Source: Dehalococcoidales bacterium
GTDB lineage: Bacteria; Chloroflexota; Dehalococcoidia; Dehalococcoidales; RBG-16-60-22
DNA length: 14,304 nt
Direction: 5' to 3'
NCBI GenBank assembly: GCA_030639445.1
Contig: DAOWCR010000012.1
Location: forward strand, 1-14,304
The notes under the pieces are model-generated. The model saw nothing but the letters and a program-made list of their open reading frames with translations, did not search any database and had not been told where the DNA came from. Position 1 is the first letter of the stretch. Each line of letters opens with the position of its first letter. Shown here piece by piece: positions 13,392 through 14,304 of this stretch. A program made the position numbers and the translations under genes.

Positions 13392-14304
13392 CTAGCTGTG
13401 GGAGGTGGCGTACACTTTGGTCAGGATTTTCTCGGGGTCGGGGTCCGGGCTTTCCTCGGCAAACTGTTGCGCCTCGGCCACCTCTGCCTCGGCCTCTTTC
13501 TGTATCCGGGCAATATCTTCTTCCGCGAGCAAGCCTTTGTCCCGCAGCACTTTCTCAAAGCGCGGCACCGGGTCTTTCTCCTGCCATTCCTTTATCTCTT
13601 CCCGGGTGCGGTAGGTCATCGGGTCGCCTTCCACGTGGCCGCGCCAGCGGTAGGTAATCATCTCTAACAGGGCGGGGCCTTCGCCTTTCCTGGCCCGCTC
13701 AATAAACTCACCGGTCGCCTCGGCCACGGCGATGACATCATTCCCGTCCACGGTCCTGCCCGGCATGGCATAGTTGCCGGCGATGCTGGCGATATTTTTC
13801 ACCGCCCAGGTCTTGACCAGCTTCACTGACATGGACAGACCGTTATTTTCACACATCCAGATAATGGGGAGTTTCCACACCGAGGCAAAGTTAAAGGCCT
13901 CGTGCAGGTGTCCCCTGGTGCCGCAGCCGTCGCCGAAGAACATCATGACCACCTGGCCTTTACCCTTCATCTGGGCGGTAATGCCCATGCCCACCGCCAG
14001 CGGGAAATGTCCCCCCTGCATCCCGCTGCGACCGAAAATGCCCAGGCTGGGCTTGGCCACGTGAGTGCCACCGTAGCCTCCGGCGCAGCCGGTCGCCTTG
14101 CCGTAAAACTCGGCCACCAGCTCTTTCATTGACATCCCCCGGGCAATCCAGACATAGGTGCCGCGGTGGGTATAGGTAACGTAGTCGTCCTCGCGGAGAA
14201 GGGCCACCGGGGCGACGATGGCGTCCTCGCCGAGGCCGCTGTGCCACCCGGGCGACATCTTGCCGGATTTCGCTCCCTTTATCAGCTGGTAGTCCAGGGC
14301 TCTC
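13392..14304 (-). CDS. TPP-dependent 2-oxo acid (or acetoin) dehydrogenase E1 component, alpha subunit (5' end outside window)
   Basis: The frame is open to the right edge and about 303 residues are visible, ending in TAG at 13392-13394. A Met at 14258 is internal: upstream in-frame codons (A-L-D-Y-Q-L-I-K-G-A) and the lack of the N-terminal helix show that the true start lies beyond the edge. The TPP/Mg motif is F-G-D-G-C-G-T-R-G-H-L-H-E-A-F-N with E-N-N-G about 28 residues on. Also seen are H-R-G-T-Y, G-G-T-H-V-A-K and Y-R-W-R-G-H. The protein decarboxylates a 2-oxo acid or cleaves acetoin and passes the acyl group to lipoate on E2. It is first in the visible operon E1 alpha, E1 beta, VOC. 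Confidence 0.9.
   Translation of the reverse strand, partial: RALDYQLIKGAKSGKMSPGWHSGLGEDAIVAPVALLREDDYVTYTHRGTYVWIARGMSMKELVAEFYGKATGCAGGYGGTHVAKPSLGIFGRSGMQGGHFPLAVGMGITAQMKGKGQVVMMFFGDGCGTRGHLHEAFNFASVWKLPIIWMCENNGLSMSVKLVKTWAVKNIASIAGNYAMPGRTVDGNDVIAVAEATGEFIERARKGEGPALLEMITYRWRGHVEGDPMTYRTREEIKEWQEKDPVPRFEKVLRDKGLLAEEDIARIQKEAEAEVAEAQQFAEESPDPDPEKILTKVYATSHS

Overview
The window is GC-rich, densely coding bacterial DNA. The gene content (SDR, Ldh-type oxidoreductase, MaoC-like hydratases, divergent SucCD, iron alcohol dehydrogenase, two DUF362 proteins, a two-subunit TPP-dependent E1, a DmsA-type molybdoenzyme and a Pro/Ala/Thr-linked lipoprotein) suggests an anaerobic or facultative heterotroph, most like a Chloroflexota (Dehalococcoidia-type) genome. 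That placement is inference from gene style; there is no marker gene in view. No tRNA, rRNA, CRISPR array or insertion sequence was seen. The longest stretch without a gene is 10395-10647 (253 bp), which carries two promoters.

Layout: (1) 1-590 (+), the C-terminal part of a DMSO-reductase-family molybdoenzyme. (2) 669-1541 (-), a two-gene operon encoding a FAS1-like hot-dog protein and a MaoC-like hydratase, with a TTGACA promoter and an inverted repeat just downstream of it. (3) 1706-2761 (-), an Ldh-family oxidoreductase, divergent from 2932-3705 (+), an SDR; each has its own promoter. (4) 3740-5754 (-), a translationally coupled acyl-CoA synthetase pair (SucC/SucD-like), divergent from 5894-7072 (+), an iron-containing alcohol dehydrogenase. 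(5) 7241-9130 (+), an exported lipoprotein whose reading frame contains one internal TGA. (6) 9156-10394 (-) and 10648-11826 (+), two head-to-head DUF362 paralogues. (7) 11879-14304 (-), an operon of E1 alpha (cut by the window edge), E1 beta and a VOC-superfamily protein.

The main discovery is (5). A simple ORF reading breaks the gene at TGA 7655-7657, but the frame is open on both sides and the TGA sits in the motif G-A-F-T-(TGA)-P-P-F-R. This is the active-site motif of iodothyronine-deiodinase-like selenoproteins. A hairpin of about 11 bp with a GGT apical loop starts 6 nt after the TGA, where bacterial SECIS elements lie. The best reading is one 629-residue, membrane-anchored selenoprotein: lipobox, Pro/Ala/Thr linker, deiodinase-like thioredoxin fold, a degenerate M23-like beta-rich domain and a lipocalin-like C-terminal domain. 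I do not recognise this arrangement as a described protein.

Most other genes fit carbon and acyl-CoA metabolism: oxidation of hydroxy acids and alcohols (Ldh, SDR, Fe-ADH), oxidative decarboxylation of 2-oxo acids (E1), acyl-CoA activation or substrate-level phosphorylation (SucCD-like) and enoyl-CoA hydration (MaoC pair). Substrates cannot be fixed from sequence alone.
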